A DNA stretch of 36,680 bases from Flavobacterium sp. UGB4466. GTDB taxonomy: Bacteria > Bacteroidota > Bacteroidia > Flavobacteriales > Flavobacteriaceae. The notes beneath the pieces are model-generated. The model did not search any database, had not been told where the DNA came from, and worked only from the letters and a program-made list of their open reading frames with translations. Below are positions 23,896 to 33,169 of the stretch, in pieces; position 1 is the stretch's first letter, and the number at the start of each line of letters is the position of its first letter. The DNA is taken from contig NZ_CAGKLC010000044.1 in assembly GCF_903469665.1 (NCBI RefSeq), positions 1 through 36,680 on the forward strand. The letters are read 5' to 3'. Position numbers and translations under genes: made by a program.

Positions 23896-25248
23896 ATGAA
23901 TACAGAAAAAATATATTCGGTAATCGGAATTGGAATTGGTCCTTTCAACCTTGGACTTGCCGCACTTATCGAACCCATTGAAGATTTATCAGCACTGTTT
24001 TTTGATCAGTCGGAAGGCTTTGACTGGCACCCGGGTTTAATGTTAAACAATGCCACTTTACAGGTTCCATTTCTAGCCGATTTGGTTACCATGGCCGATC
24101 CAACGAATAAATACAGCTTCTTAAATTACATCAAACAAAGCGGACGTGCTTATAAATTTTACATTCGTGAAAATTTCTTTATCTACAGAAGAGAGTACAA
24201 TGAATATTGCAAATGGGCGGCAGCTCAGTTAAGCAACCTTAAATTTTCGCACAAGGTAATTTCAATTGACCCTGTTGATGATGTGTACAAAGTTACGGTG
24301 ATCCATACTCAGACGTGTGTTACGACTGTTTATTATACGCATAAAATAGTTTTGGGTACGGGAACTTCACCACATGTACCTGATTTTATTGACACAGAAG
24401 CTCTTCCAAATGTGATTCATGCCTCTCAATATTTGTATTTCAAACCTCAGATTCAGAAAAATGCGTCGGTAACAATCATTGGTTCAGGACAAAGTGCTGC
24501 CGAGGTATTCCGTGATCTTTTACCGGATACGGAAGACGGATTGCAATTGAAATGGTTCACCCGTTCGTCACACTTCTTCCCGCTTGACAATAAATCCAAA
24601 CTGACTTTGGAGTTGACTTCTCCGGAATATGTAGATCATTTTCACAGTCTTTCGGCACAAAAAAGAAAACAGCTTTTAGACAGTCAGCATGGGCTATACA
24701 AAGGGATTGATCACGAATTGATTAACGAGATTTTCGACAGCTTGTACGAGATGAGCTTAGAAGACACTCCACTAAATGTAGAATTGCGTTCGAATATGCG
24801 CCTGACTTCGGTAAAAGAAGATACGGATGGTTCGCATTTACTTGATTTTGTACAAACAGAACTGGAGCAGCCTTTCGAGGATCAAACCGATTATGTGATT
24901 CTGGCAACGGGTTACAAATATAAAGAACCCACAATTCTTTCAGGAATTCAGGACAAAATTGGCCGACTGGAAAATGGCTTATTCAAAGTACATCGCAATT
25001 ATACTATTGACAAAAACGGTACGGATATTTTTGTTCAGAATGCTGAATTGCATACGCATGGACTTTCGACTCCGGACTTGGGAATGGGTGCTTACCGAAA
25101 TTCGTACATCATTAACCAAATCGCTAATCGTGAAGTGTATAAGGTTGAAAAACGTATTGCTTTTCAACAATTCGGAGTACAAAGAGCAACTCCTGAACTT
25201 TCATCGGCGAATGTTTTGGAATTAGTAAACGAGCAAGTAAACCATTAG
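23896..25248 (+). CDS. Siderophore N-hydroxylating monooxygenase (lysine/ornithine/diamine type)
   Basis: The 450-residue flavoprotein is of the IucD/PvdA/AlcA/DesB family. It hydroxylates a primary amine with FAD, NADPH and oxygen to make the precursor of a hydroxamate. The FAD motif is GIGIGPFNLG (11-20). The region LMLNNATLQVPFLADLVTM (49-66) is a family signature, the NADPH motif is GSGQSAAEVFRDL (196-208), and the ATGY motif lies at 337-340. The C-terminal HTHGLSTPDLGMGAYRN is also typical. It lies 17 bp after the synthetase fusion gene and 22 bp before the next synthetase. Beside the decarboxylase, its likely substrate is a diamine, as for DesB, rather than the free amino acid. Confidence 0.94.
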   Translation: MNTEKIYSVIGIGIGPFNLGLAALIEPIEDLSALFFDQSEGFDWHPGLMLNNATLQVPFLADLVTMADPTNKYSFLNYIKQSGRAYKFYIRENFFIYRREYNEYCKWAAAQLSNLKFSHKVISIDPVDDVYKVTVIHTQTCVTTVYYTHKIVLGTGTSPHVPDFIDTEALPNVIHASQYLYFKPQIQKNASVTIIGSGQSAAEVFRDLLPDTEDGLQLKWFTRSSHFFPLDNKSKLTLELTSPEYVDHFHSLSAQKRKQLLDSQHGLYKGIDHELINEIFDSLYEMSLEDTPLNVELRSNMRLTSVKEDTDGSHLLDFVQTELEQPFEDQTDYVILATGYKYKEPTILSGIQDKIGRLENGLFKVHRNYTIDKNGTDIFVQNAELHTHGLSTPDLGMGAYRNSYIINQIANREVYKVEKRIAFQQFGVQRATPELSSANVLELVNEQVNH

Positions 25249-25270
25249 ATCATACTAAAAATCAACTCAG

Positions 25271-27103
25271 ATGATAACCCCAGAAAATACCTTTAAAGAC
25301 GCTCAGCACCTCAACGCTGATATTTGGAATCAGGTCAATCGAAACTTACTTGCCAAAAGTATTTCGGAATTGATGCGTGAAGACGTCGCGAACCCTCAAA
25401 TAACCGCTAAAGATGAGGATGGACTTACCCATTTCAGATTAGAAACCGACACCGCGAGTATTTACTATACTTTTTCGGCTTATCCGAGATTTCTTAACTA
25501 TTGGCATATTGTTAAAGACAGCCTTTGTAAAGTGGAGCATGAAGTAAAATTAGAACATATCGACGTACCGAATTTCTTTATCGAACTTCAGGAAACTTTT
25601 GGTATCAACTCTTTTACCCTGGCCCATTATATCGAGGAGTTACTGCACACCTTATACGCTGATGCTTACATTCAGTCAAACCGTCGTGTGCCTGCTGCGG
25701 AACTAGCCGATGCTGATTTTCAAACGATCGAACACAGTCTGGATGGCCACCCGTGGGTAATAGTCAACAAGGGGCGTATTGGTTTTGACTCGGAAGATTA
25801 TACAAAATACAATCCGGAGTCTGATCAAAGAACACGTTTAATTTGGATTGCTGCTCATAAAAACAGAGCTAATCTGCGTTTACAGACCGATGTGAACGAT
25901 CAGGATTTTTATGAAAATGAAATTGGCAAAGAAAAACTAGATGCCTTTAGAAACAAGTTAGCGGCATTAAATGTAGATCCGTATGATTATGTTTTTATTC
26001 CGGTGCATGTATGGCAATGGCAAAATAAACTCGTGATGCAATTCTCTAATGATATTGCTTCCAAACATCTTATCCCATTAGAGCTAACCGAAGACATTTA
26101 CAGCCCTCAACAAAGCATCCGTACTTTTTTCAACGAAAGTGCACCTCATAAACATTATGTAAAAACATCAATGTCTATTTTAAACACCAGCCATGTTAGA
26201 GGTTTGTCGCCTAAACAATTATTGATAGCGCCACGTTTGACAGAGTATCTGAAAAATGTTCTTAAAAAAGACGAGCACTTGCAAAAAATGGGAGTTGTAC
26301 TTTTAGGTGAAGTCGTTTCGGTTACCTATGCCCACCCGAGTTATAGTAAAATTGACAATCCTCCTTACCAGTACAATGAATATTTGGGCGCTATGTGGCG
26401 CGAAAGCCCTATAAATTCCCTTAGAGAAGGAGAGAATTTAATGACGATGGCGGCATTATTATATGTAGACAACACCGGAAAAAGTCTTGTACAAGAACTG
26501 ATAGAAAAGTCAGGTCTTTCTACAGAACAATGGCTCAAAGCTTATATGACTGCGTATCTTAAGCCAGTGCTTCAGATTTATTACCAGCATTCGTTATCTA
26601 TTGATCCACATGGACAAAATGTGATTCTGATTCTAAAAGATTATGTGCCAACACGTATTGCTTTGCAGGACTTTGTGGGAGATATTTTAATTAATGAAGA
26701 AGCAAAGAAAAAATTGCCACAGGAATTTATTGATAACTTGTTTAATGCCTCTCCAAATCCGGAAAATGCACCGTTAACGATACTTATCGCCATTTTTGAT
26801 GCCTTCTTCAGATACCTGAGTCATGTTATGATTACAAACGCTAACTACACAGAGAAGGAATTCTGGAATTGTGTTTACGATATTATCATCGAATATCAGG
26901 CAGAACATCCTGAGCTTCAGGAAATATTCGACAAGTACAATATGTTCATACCTGAATTCAAACGTCTTATTTTCAATAGCCGACGTTTGTATAATGGTTA
27001 TGAAGAAACGGCTGGATTTCCACACATGAAAAAAAGTGGTTTTGTACCGAATCCGTTACATCAGCTAATCCATGAAGAAATAGTAACAGCAAAAGAAAAC
27101 TAA
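25271..27103 (+). CDS. Second IucA/IucC-family siderophore synthetase
   Basis: The 610-residue enzyme is a stand-alone NIS synthetase of normal length. Landmarks are YTFSAYPRFLNYWHI (66-80), DGHPWVIVNKGRIGF (158-172), PVHVWQWQNKL (244-254), QQSIRTFFN (280-288), KTSMSILNTSHVRGL (298-312) and DPHGQNVILILKD in the C-terminal third. The ATP- and carboxylate-binding residues appear intact. Two synthetases in one operon fit a product with two distinct amide-forming steps, such as the citrate bis-hydroxamates (schizokinen, rhizobactin 1021). A succinyl-diamine dimer of the bisucaberin type is an alternative. The stop overlaps the MATE start by one base (TAATG), which indicates coupling. Confidence 0.93.
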   Translation: MITPENTFKDAQHLNADIWNQVNRNLLAKSISELMREDVANPQITAKDEDGLTHFRLETDTASIYYTFSAYPRFLNYWHIVKDSLCKVEHEVKLEHIDVPNFFIELQETFGINSFTLAHYIEELLHTLYADAYIQSNRRVPAAELADADFQTIEHSLDGHPWVIVNKGRIGFDSEDYTKYNPESDQRTRLIWIAAHKNRANLRLQTDVNDQDFYENEIGKEKLDAFRNKLAALNVDPYDYVFIPVHVWQWQNKLVMQFSNDIASKHLIPLELTEDIYSPQQSIRTFFNESAPHKHYVKTSMSILNTSHVRGLSPKQLLIAPRLTEYLKNVLKKDEHLQKMGVVLLGEVVSVTYAHPSYSKIDNPPYQYNEYLGAMWRESPINSLREGENLMTMAALLYVDNTGKSLVQELIEKSGLSTEQWLKAYMTAYLKPVLQIYYQHSLSIDPHGQNVILILKDYVPTRIALQDFVGDILINEEAKKKLPQEFIDNLFNASPNPENAPLTILIAIFDAFFRYLSHVMITNANYTEKEFWNCVYDIIIEYQAEHPELQEIFDKYNMFIPEFKRLIFNSRRLYNGYEETAGFPHMKKSGFVPNPLHQLIHEEIVTAKEN

Positions 27104-28509
27104 TGAAAGAAGCCCTTTTAAAAACACGCTCCTTCTTTGGTTTATTAAGGCGTTCTCTTGCCGGAAGTGAAAAGAACTTCACTTCTGGCAGCATTAACAA
27201 AACCATTCTTTTACTGTCAGTTCCAATGGTGGTTGAGCTTCTGATGGAATCCCTATTTGTATGTTCCAATCTGTTCTTTGTTAGCCGATTGGGCACGAAT
27301 GCCATTTCAATTGCGGGAGCGACCACTACTTTTATCACTTTTTGTTACTCGGTTTCCATTGGTTTGGGGATAGCGGCATCCGCGATGATTTCCAGAAGAA
27401 TTGGCGAGAAAAAATTCAAAGCTGCAGGTCAGACCACCATGCAGGTGATTTATGCTACAGTACCTATTGCCGCCCTGATTAGCATTGTCTGTACCATCTG
27501 TACCACTGATATTATGAGTGCTATGGGACTTTCGGCTGCTATGGTTGAGGAAGGAAGAACTTACGGCATCGTCATGTTTGCTTCCAGCGGATTTTTGATT
27601 CTTCGAATCGTCGTAAATGGAATCTTTCGAGGTGTTGGAGACGCTTCGACAGCTATGAGAATACTTTGGCTTTCCAATGCATTGAACATTGTACTGTGTC
27701 CAGTATTCATTTATGGCTGGGGTCCTGTTCCGGCATACGGTTTATTGGGAGTTGGACTGGCTACTTTAATTGCTAGAGTAATTGGAGTGTTGTATCAGGC
27801 CTGGTATCTGATAAGGGCAAAAACCATGTTAAAAATTGGTCTGGCACAAATGGTCTTCAATCTTGCTATTTTCAAAAGAGTACTAAAACTGGCTTTTGGC
27901 GGTACCGTACAATTTATCATTCCGGCATCAAGTTGGGTGTTCATGATTAAGATCATGTCGCATTTTGGCGAGAGTGCTCTTGCAGGTTACATTCTGGCAC
28001 AAAGAGTCACTTCGATTGCTACGATGCCGGCCTGGGGTCTTGGAAATGCTGCAGGAATCTTAACCGGACAAAATCTGGGAGCCAAACAGCCTGAACGTGC
28101 CGAAAAATCGGTTTGGAGAGCGGGAATGTTAAACATGGGATTTCTGGTTTTAATTGGAATTTGCTGGATATTCCTTGCTGTTCCGGTTATAAAAATCTTT
28201 ACTGACATTCCTGAGGTGATCTCTTTTAGTACCATGTACATTCATCTAATTTCGATAGCCTACATATTATTAGGTTATACGATGGTAATTTCAAGAGCCC
28301 TTAATGCGGCCGGCGAAGTAAAAGTGGTGACCTGGCTTTACATCCTGATGTTCTATGTCATACAGATTCCACTTGCCTATGCCCTGGGAATTTCTTTTGA
28401 TTTGGGTTCCAATGGTGTTTTTACGGCCATCCTTGTTTCAGAAATTATATTGGCCGTGGCTTGTATCGTTGTTTTCCGAAAAGGAAAATGGAAACATACA
28501 AAGGTTTAA
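27103..28509 (+). CDS. MATE-family efflux transporter, probable siderophore exporter
   Basis: The 468-residue protein has about twelve hydrophobic helices in two similar halves, with the MATE pattern SINKTILLLSVPMVVELLMESL near the N-terminus, FFVSRLGTNAISIAGA, and a second-half counterpart GGTVQFIIPASSWVFMIKIMSHFGE. It lies in the inner membrane and would use an ion gradient. Its start overlaps the stop of the second synthetase gene by one base, so export of the finished siderophore is the likely job. MATE proteins also export drugs, so substrate rests on context. After it comes a 308-bp repeat-filled gap before the ACP gene. Confidence 0.92.
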   Translation: MKEALLKTRSFFGLLRRSLAGSEKNFTSGSINKTILLLSVPMVVELLMESLFVCSNLFFVSRLGTNAISIAGATTTFITFCYSVSIGLGIAASAMISRRIGEKKFKAAGQTTMQVIYATVPIAALISIVCTICTTDIMSAMGLSAAMVEEGRTYGIVMFASSGFLILRIVVNGIFRGVGDASTAMRILWLSNALNIVLCPVFIYGWGPVPAYGLLGVGLATLIARVIGVLYQAWYLIRAKTMLKIGLAQMVFNLAIFKRVLKLAFGGTVQFIIPASSWVFMIKIMSHFGESALAGYILAQRVTSIATMPAWGLGNAAGILTGQNLGAKQPERAEKSVWRAGMLNMGFLVLIGICWIFLAVPVIKIFTDIPEVISFSTMYIHLISIAYILLGYTMVISRALNAAGEVKVVTWLYILMFYVIQIPLAYALGISFDLGSNGVFTAILVSEIILAVACIVVFRKGKWKHTKV

Positions 28510-28817
28510 AACTAAACCGGTTCAAAATATGTCACCCCGTTGGGGTTTATTGAAACGATTTTACCAATTTCTATAAATATTTCGCCCCGATGGGGCTTAG
28601 CATTTGTGAAAAGATCCAAAGGAGCATCATATTTATAGCATTTATAACGCATTTTTTGCAAAAGCTCCGGAGGAGCGTCATATCTATAGAATTACGTTCC
28701 GATGAGATAACATTTGTAAAAGCTCCAAAGGAGCATCATATCTATAGCATATAAATTACATCACAAAACATTAGACAACAAATAATAAATATCAATTTAA
28801 TATTAAATAATAGAACA
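28510..28817. repeat. REP-like palindromic repeat array between MATE and ACP genes
   Basis: Palindromes CCCC-GTT-GGGG (28535-28545) and GCCCC-GA-TGGGGC (28584-28597) precede three copies of AAAAG-TCC-N2-AGGAGC followed by TCATAT-TATAG, near 28610-28638, 28660-28689 and 28719-28747. The block at about 28697-28750 (TTCCGATGAGATAACATTTGT onward) is a degraded second copy of the 28584-28640 unit. No gene is present. Such arrays are dispersed in Bacteroidota. Here it splits an otherwise tight operon, so it may be a processing or attenuation site, or separate transcription of ACP and ligase. Confidence 0.75.
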
Positions 28818-29060
28818 ATGAGTACAATAGAACAATTACACGGAGTATTTGCAAGAGCTTTTGAAATTCCTGTTGAGGCAGTAAACGACGGACTGGAATA
28901 TCAGGCTATAGCCGAATGGGATTCGATGAGTCATTTGGTATTAGTAGAAGAACTTGAAAGTACTTACAAAATCTCAATCGAAATGGAAGACATTCTGGAG
29001 ATGGGAAGTGTAGCAAAAATTAAAGACATTCTTAAAAAATACGGATTTGAAATCAATTAG
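28818..29060 (+). CDS. Acyl (or peptidyl) carrier protein
   Basis: The 80-residue acidic protein is a stand-alone carrier protein. Ser36 in EWDSMSHLVLVEELE is the 4'-phosphopantetheine site, and the second and third helices (ISIEMEDILEMGSVAKIKDILKK) are typical. The WDSMSH form is more like carrier proteins in specialised pathways than the fatty acid ACP, which has DSLDTVE. It is followed after 17 bp by an AMP-forming ligase gene, its likely loading partner. It lies downstream of the NIS genes on the same strand and before the convergent siderophore receptor gene. This suggests an acyl or aminoacyl group delivered to the siderophore. A phosphopantetheinyl transferase is not in the window. Confidence 0.93.
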   Translation: MSTIEQLHGVFARAFEIPVEAVNDGLEYQAIAEWDSMSHLVLVEELESTYKISIEMEDILEMGSVAKIKDILKKYGFEIN

Positions 29061-29077
29061 AATAGACCACTAAACTT

Positions 29078-30466
29078 ATGGAACTATACGATTTAATCAG
29101 AAAAAATGAAAAGCTGACTTTTACCGACGCCAGTACCGGAGTTTCAAAATCTATTGCAGAAATGGATCAGTCACTGGAAATCGAAAACATCCGTTCAGTT
29201 GTTTTTATTTACAATGACAATCAGTTACCGGCTATTGAAACGCTTTTAAATTTTTACCAGAGCAGGTTTACGATTGCTTTGTTGGGAATGGGTTTACTCG
29301 AAAATTTTAAGGAAAATCTGGAACAGAAATATACTCCTTATTATATCTATGACCCTACGCGAACTGAAATAGAAGGCTATACGGCTGTAAATGCATCCGA
29401 AACGATAGTATTGTTTAAACGAAACGTAAATTTAATTTACCCGATACATGCCAAAATAAAACTTTTGCTAAGCACTTCCGGAACTACAGGATCGCCTAAA
29501 TTTGTTAGGCTTTCTGATGAAAACCTGGTACACAATGCAAAATCGATTATGGAGTATATGCCAATCCGGTCAGATGATGTAGTACCTTTAAATGTACCGA
29601 TCAATTTTGTGTATGGCTTGTCGATTTTTACCACCAATTGTATCAAAGCCAGTCAGATTGTTTGTACAGATAAAGATGCTTTTCAAAAAGAATTCTGGGC
29701 CGATTTCAAAAAGTACGGATACTCTACCTTAGGTGGAGTTCCGTACTTCTATGAGATGCTGTACAGTATTGGATTCTTCAAGAAAGATCATCCTTCCTTA
29801 CGTTACCTGACCCATACGGGCGGAATGCTGAATCACAAACTAATTGAAGCAATTTCAGATTTTAGTGAGAAATTCGGCAAACAATTCTTTGCGCAGTACG
29901 GACAAACAGAAGCTTCCGGTCGTATGGCTTATTTGCCTCCGAAAGATCTGTTGCGAAAAGGAACTTCTATTGGTTTACCAGTTAAAAATGGACGTTTTGA
30001 GATCGATAACGAAACAGAGGAACTGATTTACATTGGTCCCAATGTCTATGGCGGTTATGCTAATGTGAGAGCTGATCTTCAGTTTTATGAGGAACAGGAA
30101 AGACTCCACACCGGAGACAAGGCCAGACAAGACGAAGAAGGTTACTACTATATTGTAGGCCGGATCAAACGAATCGTGAAATTGTTCGGAGTACGTCTCA
30201 ATCTTGACGAAACAGAATTGTTGCTGAAAGATGCATTGGGCGGACAAACGTTTATCTGCCTCGGAATAAACGATAAACATCTGGCCGTAATGTACACCGA
30301 CGAAAATATGAACAAAGAATTGATTCTGAAAGTGCTAAAAGCCAAACTAAATCTTCACGCCAGTTCTTTAAAAGTGATGCACATAGAAGACGTTCCGCTT
30401 ACACCAAACGGAAAAGTAAACTATCCTTTACTTAAGGAGTCACTGGAATTAGAAGGGGCTTTATAG
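29078..30466 (+). CDS. AMP-forming acyl/aminoacyl ligase, probable ACP-loading enzyme
   Basis: The 462-residue protein belongs to the ANL superfamily of adenylating enzymes. The P-loop is STSGTTGSPK (132-141), followed by YGQTEAS (274-280), LHTGDKARQDEEGYYYIVGR (342-361), the hinge and KRIVKLFGVRLN (364-375), and the catalytic Lys446 in LTPNGKVNYP. All core motifs are present. At 462 residues it is shorter than acyl-CoA synthetases and fatty acyl-AMP ligases (usually 550 or more), mostly because its N-terminal subdomain is short. It resembles ligases that load a partner carrier protein. The gene lies 17 bp after the ACP gene. The acid activated is unknown. It ends the plus-strand siderophore operon. 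Confidence 0.88.
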   Translation: MELYDLIRKNEKLTFTDASTGVSKSIAEMDQSLEIENIRSVVFIYNDNQLPAIETLLNFYQSRFTIALLGMGLLENFKENLEQKYTPYYIYDPTRTEIEGYTAVNASETIVLFKRNVNLIYPIHAKIKLLLSTSGTTGSPKFVRLSDENLVHNAKSIMEYMPIRSDDVVPLNVPINFVYGLSIFTTNCIKASQIVCTDKDAFQKEFWADFKKYGYSTLGGVPYFYEMLYSIGFFKKDHPSLRYLTHTGGMLNHKLIEAISDFSEKFGKQFFAQYGQTEASGRMAYLPPKDLLRKGTSIGLPVKNGRFEIDNETEELIYIGPNVYGGYANVRADLQFYEEQERLHTGDKARQDEEGYYYIVGRIKRIVKLFGVRLNLDETELLLKDALGGQTFICLGINDKHLAVMYTDENMNKELILKVLKAKLNLHASSLKVMHIEDVPLTPNGKVNYPLLKESLELEGAL

Positions 30467-30500
30467 GTTTTAAGTATTCAGTCGCAGTTTGCAGTTTGCA

Positions 30501-30677
30501 GTCGCAGTAGTCAGTCACGGTAATCAGTATACATTAAAACTGAGCACTGTGACTGAAAACTGTGACTATTTCTTTTATCTTTCAAAACAAGTCGCAGTAT
30601 TCAGTCACGGTAATCAGTACACATTAAAACTGAAAACTGCGACTGAATACTGTGACTTTTTTTACCCTTCAAAACAA
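30501..30677. repeat. Tandem duplication of an 87-90 bp hairpin element
   Basis: Copy 1 (30501-30590) and copy 2 (30591-30677) are near-identical and end in CTTTCAAAACAA. Within each, the first 28 bases pair with the last 28 of a 66-base palindrome (30501-30566 and 30591-30656), built from interleaved CAGTCGCAGT and CAGTCACGGT units. Extra CAGTTTG units precede copy 1. It lies between the ligase stop and the receptor terminator. Convergent transcripts would both read into it. Confidence 0.85.
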
Positions 30678-30713
30678 AAAAAGGCTCCTGACAAAACTGC
30701 GTCAGGAACCTTT
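30675..30713 (-). terminator. Rho-independent terminator of the siderophore receptor gene
   Basis: On the minus strand AAAGGTTCCTGAC (30713-30701) pairs with GTCAGGAGCCTTT (30692-30680) with one mismatch, around an 8-base loop, and is followed by a T-run. It lies about 40 bp past the receptor stop codon. Confidence 0.85.
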
Positions 30714-30753
30714 AAATAAAAAAACAAAATAATATTATTTGGAAAGCTATCTT

Positions 30754-33141
30754 TTAGAAGCTATACCCCAGTGCTAAATTAAATCTGGTACCGTTTCCTC
30801 TTGTATAATTGGCATTTGTACCAAAAAACTGCGAAGTTGTTGGATAATAATCTGTATTGAATATATTTTCAATTCCAAGTTTAACACGGATGCTATCTGT
30901 TACTTTATAAGCAGATGCCAGATTCCATAAATTGAAAGAATGAATTGGTCCTTCTCCAATGGCATAAGCTCCTTTGGCATTTGGTTTGAAAACATCACGA
31001 TCACCAACATACATCCAGTACAATTCAACATTTAATCTTTTACCGCCATACTTTGCGTAACCTGTAATTTTAACCGGAGGAATTCGGTTTGATTTCAAAT
31101 AAATATCGTTTGGTCCGTAAAAGTTCCCGTCAGAATCTTTATCCCCTCTTCCCTGTACATTGGCATAGTTACCCCCTACTGTCAATTCCTTAAGAATTTG
31201 GTAATCGGCCTGAACCTCATATCCCCAAACTCTTTCCGGCAAACGTTCTGCTACTAAAAATCCGTCTACCTGAATCAAATTGGTTCCTAATTTTGATGTA
31301 CTCAAATAATAAGAAGCACTTACATTGAATTTTCCTAACTGACTGCTAAAACCTCCTTCATAGTTGTTGACAATAATTGGTTCTGTCTCCAACTTAGAGA
31401 TGGCATCCTGTTTTGCATTGGTTAAAACCCTTCCTAAATCAAATACAGAAAAAGCCTGAGAAAAACTCACAAAAGGATTGAAGAATTTAAATCTTGAATA
31501 TCGAATACCTGTGTTAAAAACAAAAGCATCATAATTAAGTTTTCCCCCTTTTACAGCAATACTTCCCGCTCCATTTGCACCGGTAGCAAGAGTATTGTAA
31601 TCATCGATATTGATTTTAATGTTTTCTGCACGTAAACCCGCTTTTACATTCCAGTCACCAAACAGCTGTGTCGATAATTGTGCATAAGGTGCCAGATTGA
31701 CCATATCGATGTTCGGAACCCAAACACGTCCGTCTACCAGTTTTTGGTTCGTTTTATCGTTCAATAAATCGAATCCGTAAGTCACATCACCCGTGAAGTT
31801 TGACGAAATTACAAAAGGAGAATTCAAATATACTCTTACCCCTTTTTTGGTAGATGCCGTTTGTGATTGTCCGCTTCCGTAGAAAAAAGTAGAGTTAGAA
31901 AATGCCGTCAGGAAATCCTGAAAATACAAATTCGCTGTAAGTGAAGTGCTCCCAAAAATCCCTCTGTTTACATACTGAAGATTCGCATTGTGATTGTAAC
32001 GATTTCCTTCGTCTACACCAGGCCTGTTTCCCAATACTCCAATTGCAGGACTTACTCCGTATACTCCATTTTTAAGGATAAAATCCGAATCCTGATTCGA
32101 ACTGAAATAATTGTACATGAAGTCAATTCTTTGCTTAGGGGTTAAATCGTAACCTACTTTAGTAAACACATTATACGTTTTAGTTTCTCCTAATCCGTAC
32201 TCAGGAGAAATAACCTTCCCTCCTCCATCACGAAAAACACCCGTTTTTTCATAAGTTCCGCCTACCATATAGTTGAACTTACTGATTTTCCCATAAAACT
32301 GCTGATTGAAGCGGTATCCTAATGTACTGTCACCTTTTATATTTCCGTTAGTTCCTGCCTCACTGTATCCGGCGAATTTCTTTTGAGTTTTACCTGATTT
32401 TGTAATGTAATTAATCAAACCTCCGTCAGCACCATTTCCATAAATAGCAGTTGCTCCTTTAATGACTTCGATACGTTCAATTACAGAAGGATCTATAGAA
32501 CGCAGCTCACGTCCTGCAGATTTCAATGGCGTCGATTGCGGAATTCCATCAATCAAAACTAAGGGATTTCTACCGCGAAGTGTCTGACCGTAATTCCCTG
32601 TATTGTTTGTACCCGATCCTAAGCCTGGAACCGCAAATGCCACAATATTGGCAATATTTGGACTCACAATCGATAAATCTTCAATATCCTTAGCATTAAT
32701 GACAGTTACCGAAGAAGGTGTTTTTGATAAAGTTTCTACTTTTCTACTGGCCGAGACGATTATCTCATCTAACTGATCGCCATTCTCTTCAGAAACGTTG
32801 GTTTCTTTACCATTAAATTTCAATTGCAAAGTCACATTGGTCGTTTCATTGTTGGCAACCGTAACTTCCTGTTCGATCGTTTCGTAGCCCGATAATGAAG
32901 CTTGCAGAGTATAAATATTCTCTGCTATTTTGTTCAGTCTAAAGCTGCCGTCGCTATTTGAAATGGTTTTATATCTTGAATTTTTAAGTGTAATAATAAC
33001 TCCCGAAGCCGATTTTCCGTCAGAGGTTGTAATTTGTCCTTTAATTTTTCCACCATTTTGTTGTGCAAAAGAAGAAAATACCGAAAATAAAAGGCTGATA
33101 ATAAATAAAAACTTTGATGTTCTTAAACTAAGATATTTCAT
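30754..33141 (-). CDS. TonB-dependent siderophore receptor
   Basis: The 795-residue protein is an outer membrane ferric-siderophore transporter. A signal peptide spans 1-27 (ending SSFAQ). A CarboxypepD_reg-like domain follows (about 32-112, GKIKGQITTSDGKSASGVI). The plug (about 125-250) starts DEIIVSASRKVETLSKTPSSV, and has LRGRNPLVLIDGIPQ, IERIEVIKGATAIYGNGADGG and INYITKSG, the standard FecA/FhuA-type plug landmarks. The barrel ends TRFNLALGYSF with a C-terminal Phe. It is convergent with the siderophore operon and divergent from the PepSY gene. Its promoter carries the same 15-bp motif as the biosynthetic operon, so it very likely imports the locus's own product. Confidence 0.95.
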   Translation of the reverse strand: MKYLSLRTSKFLFIISLLFSVFSSFAQQNGGKIKGQITTSDGKSASGVIITLKNSRYKTISNSDGSFRLNKIAENIYTLQASLSGYETIEQEVTVANNETTNVTLQLKFNGKETNVSEENGDQLDEIIVSASRKVETLSKTPSSVTVINAKDIEDLSIVSPNIANIVAFAVPGLGSGTNNTGNYGQTLRGRNPLVLIDGIPQSTPLKSAGRELRSIDPSVIERIEVIKGATAIYGNGADGGLINYITKSGKTQKKFAGYSEAGTNGNIKGDSTLGYRFNQQFYGKISKFNYMVGGTYEKTGVFRDGGGKVISPEYGLGETKTYNVFTKVGYDLTPKQRIDFMYNYFSSNQDSDFILKNGVYGVSPAIGVLGNRPGVDEGNRYNHNANLQYVNRGIFGSTSLTANLYFQDFLTAFSNSTFFYGSGQSQTASTKKGVRVYLNSPFVISSNFTGDVTYGFDLLNDKTNQKLVDGRVWVPNIDMVNLAPYAQLSTQLFGDWNVKAGLRAENIKINIDDYNTLATGANGAGSIAVKGGKLNYDAFVFNTGIRYSRFKFFNPFVSFSQAFSVFDLGRVLTNAKQDAISKLETEPIIVNNYEGGFSSQLGKFNVSASYYLSTSKLGTNLIQVDGFLVAERLPERVWGYEVQADYQILKELTVGGNYANVQGRGDKDSDGNFYGPNDIYLKSNRIPPVKITGYAKYGGKRLNVELYWMYVGDRDVFKPNAKGAYAIGEGPIHSFNLWNLASAYKVTDSIRVKLGIENIFNTDYYPTTSQFFGTNANYTRGNGTRFNLALGYSF

Positions 33142-33169
33142 TGATTTTAATTTTTTGGTTAGTGATTTT

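Noticed and set aside
30489..30719. 76-residue plus-strand reading frame
   Set aside because: It is wholly made of the tandem hairpin element, and its protein repeat mirrors the DNA repeat. No start signal or family is apparent.
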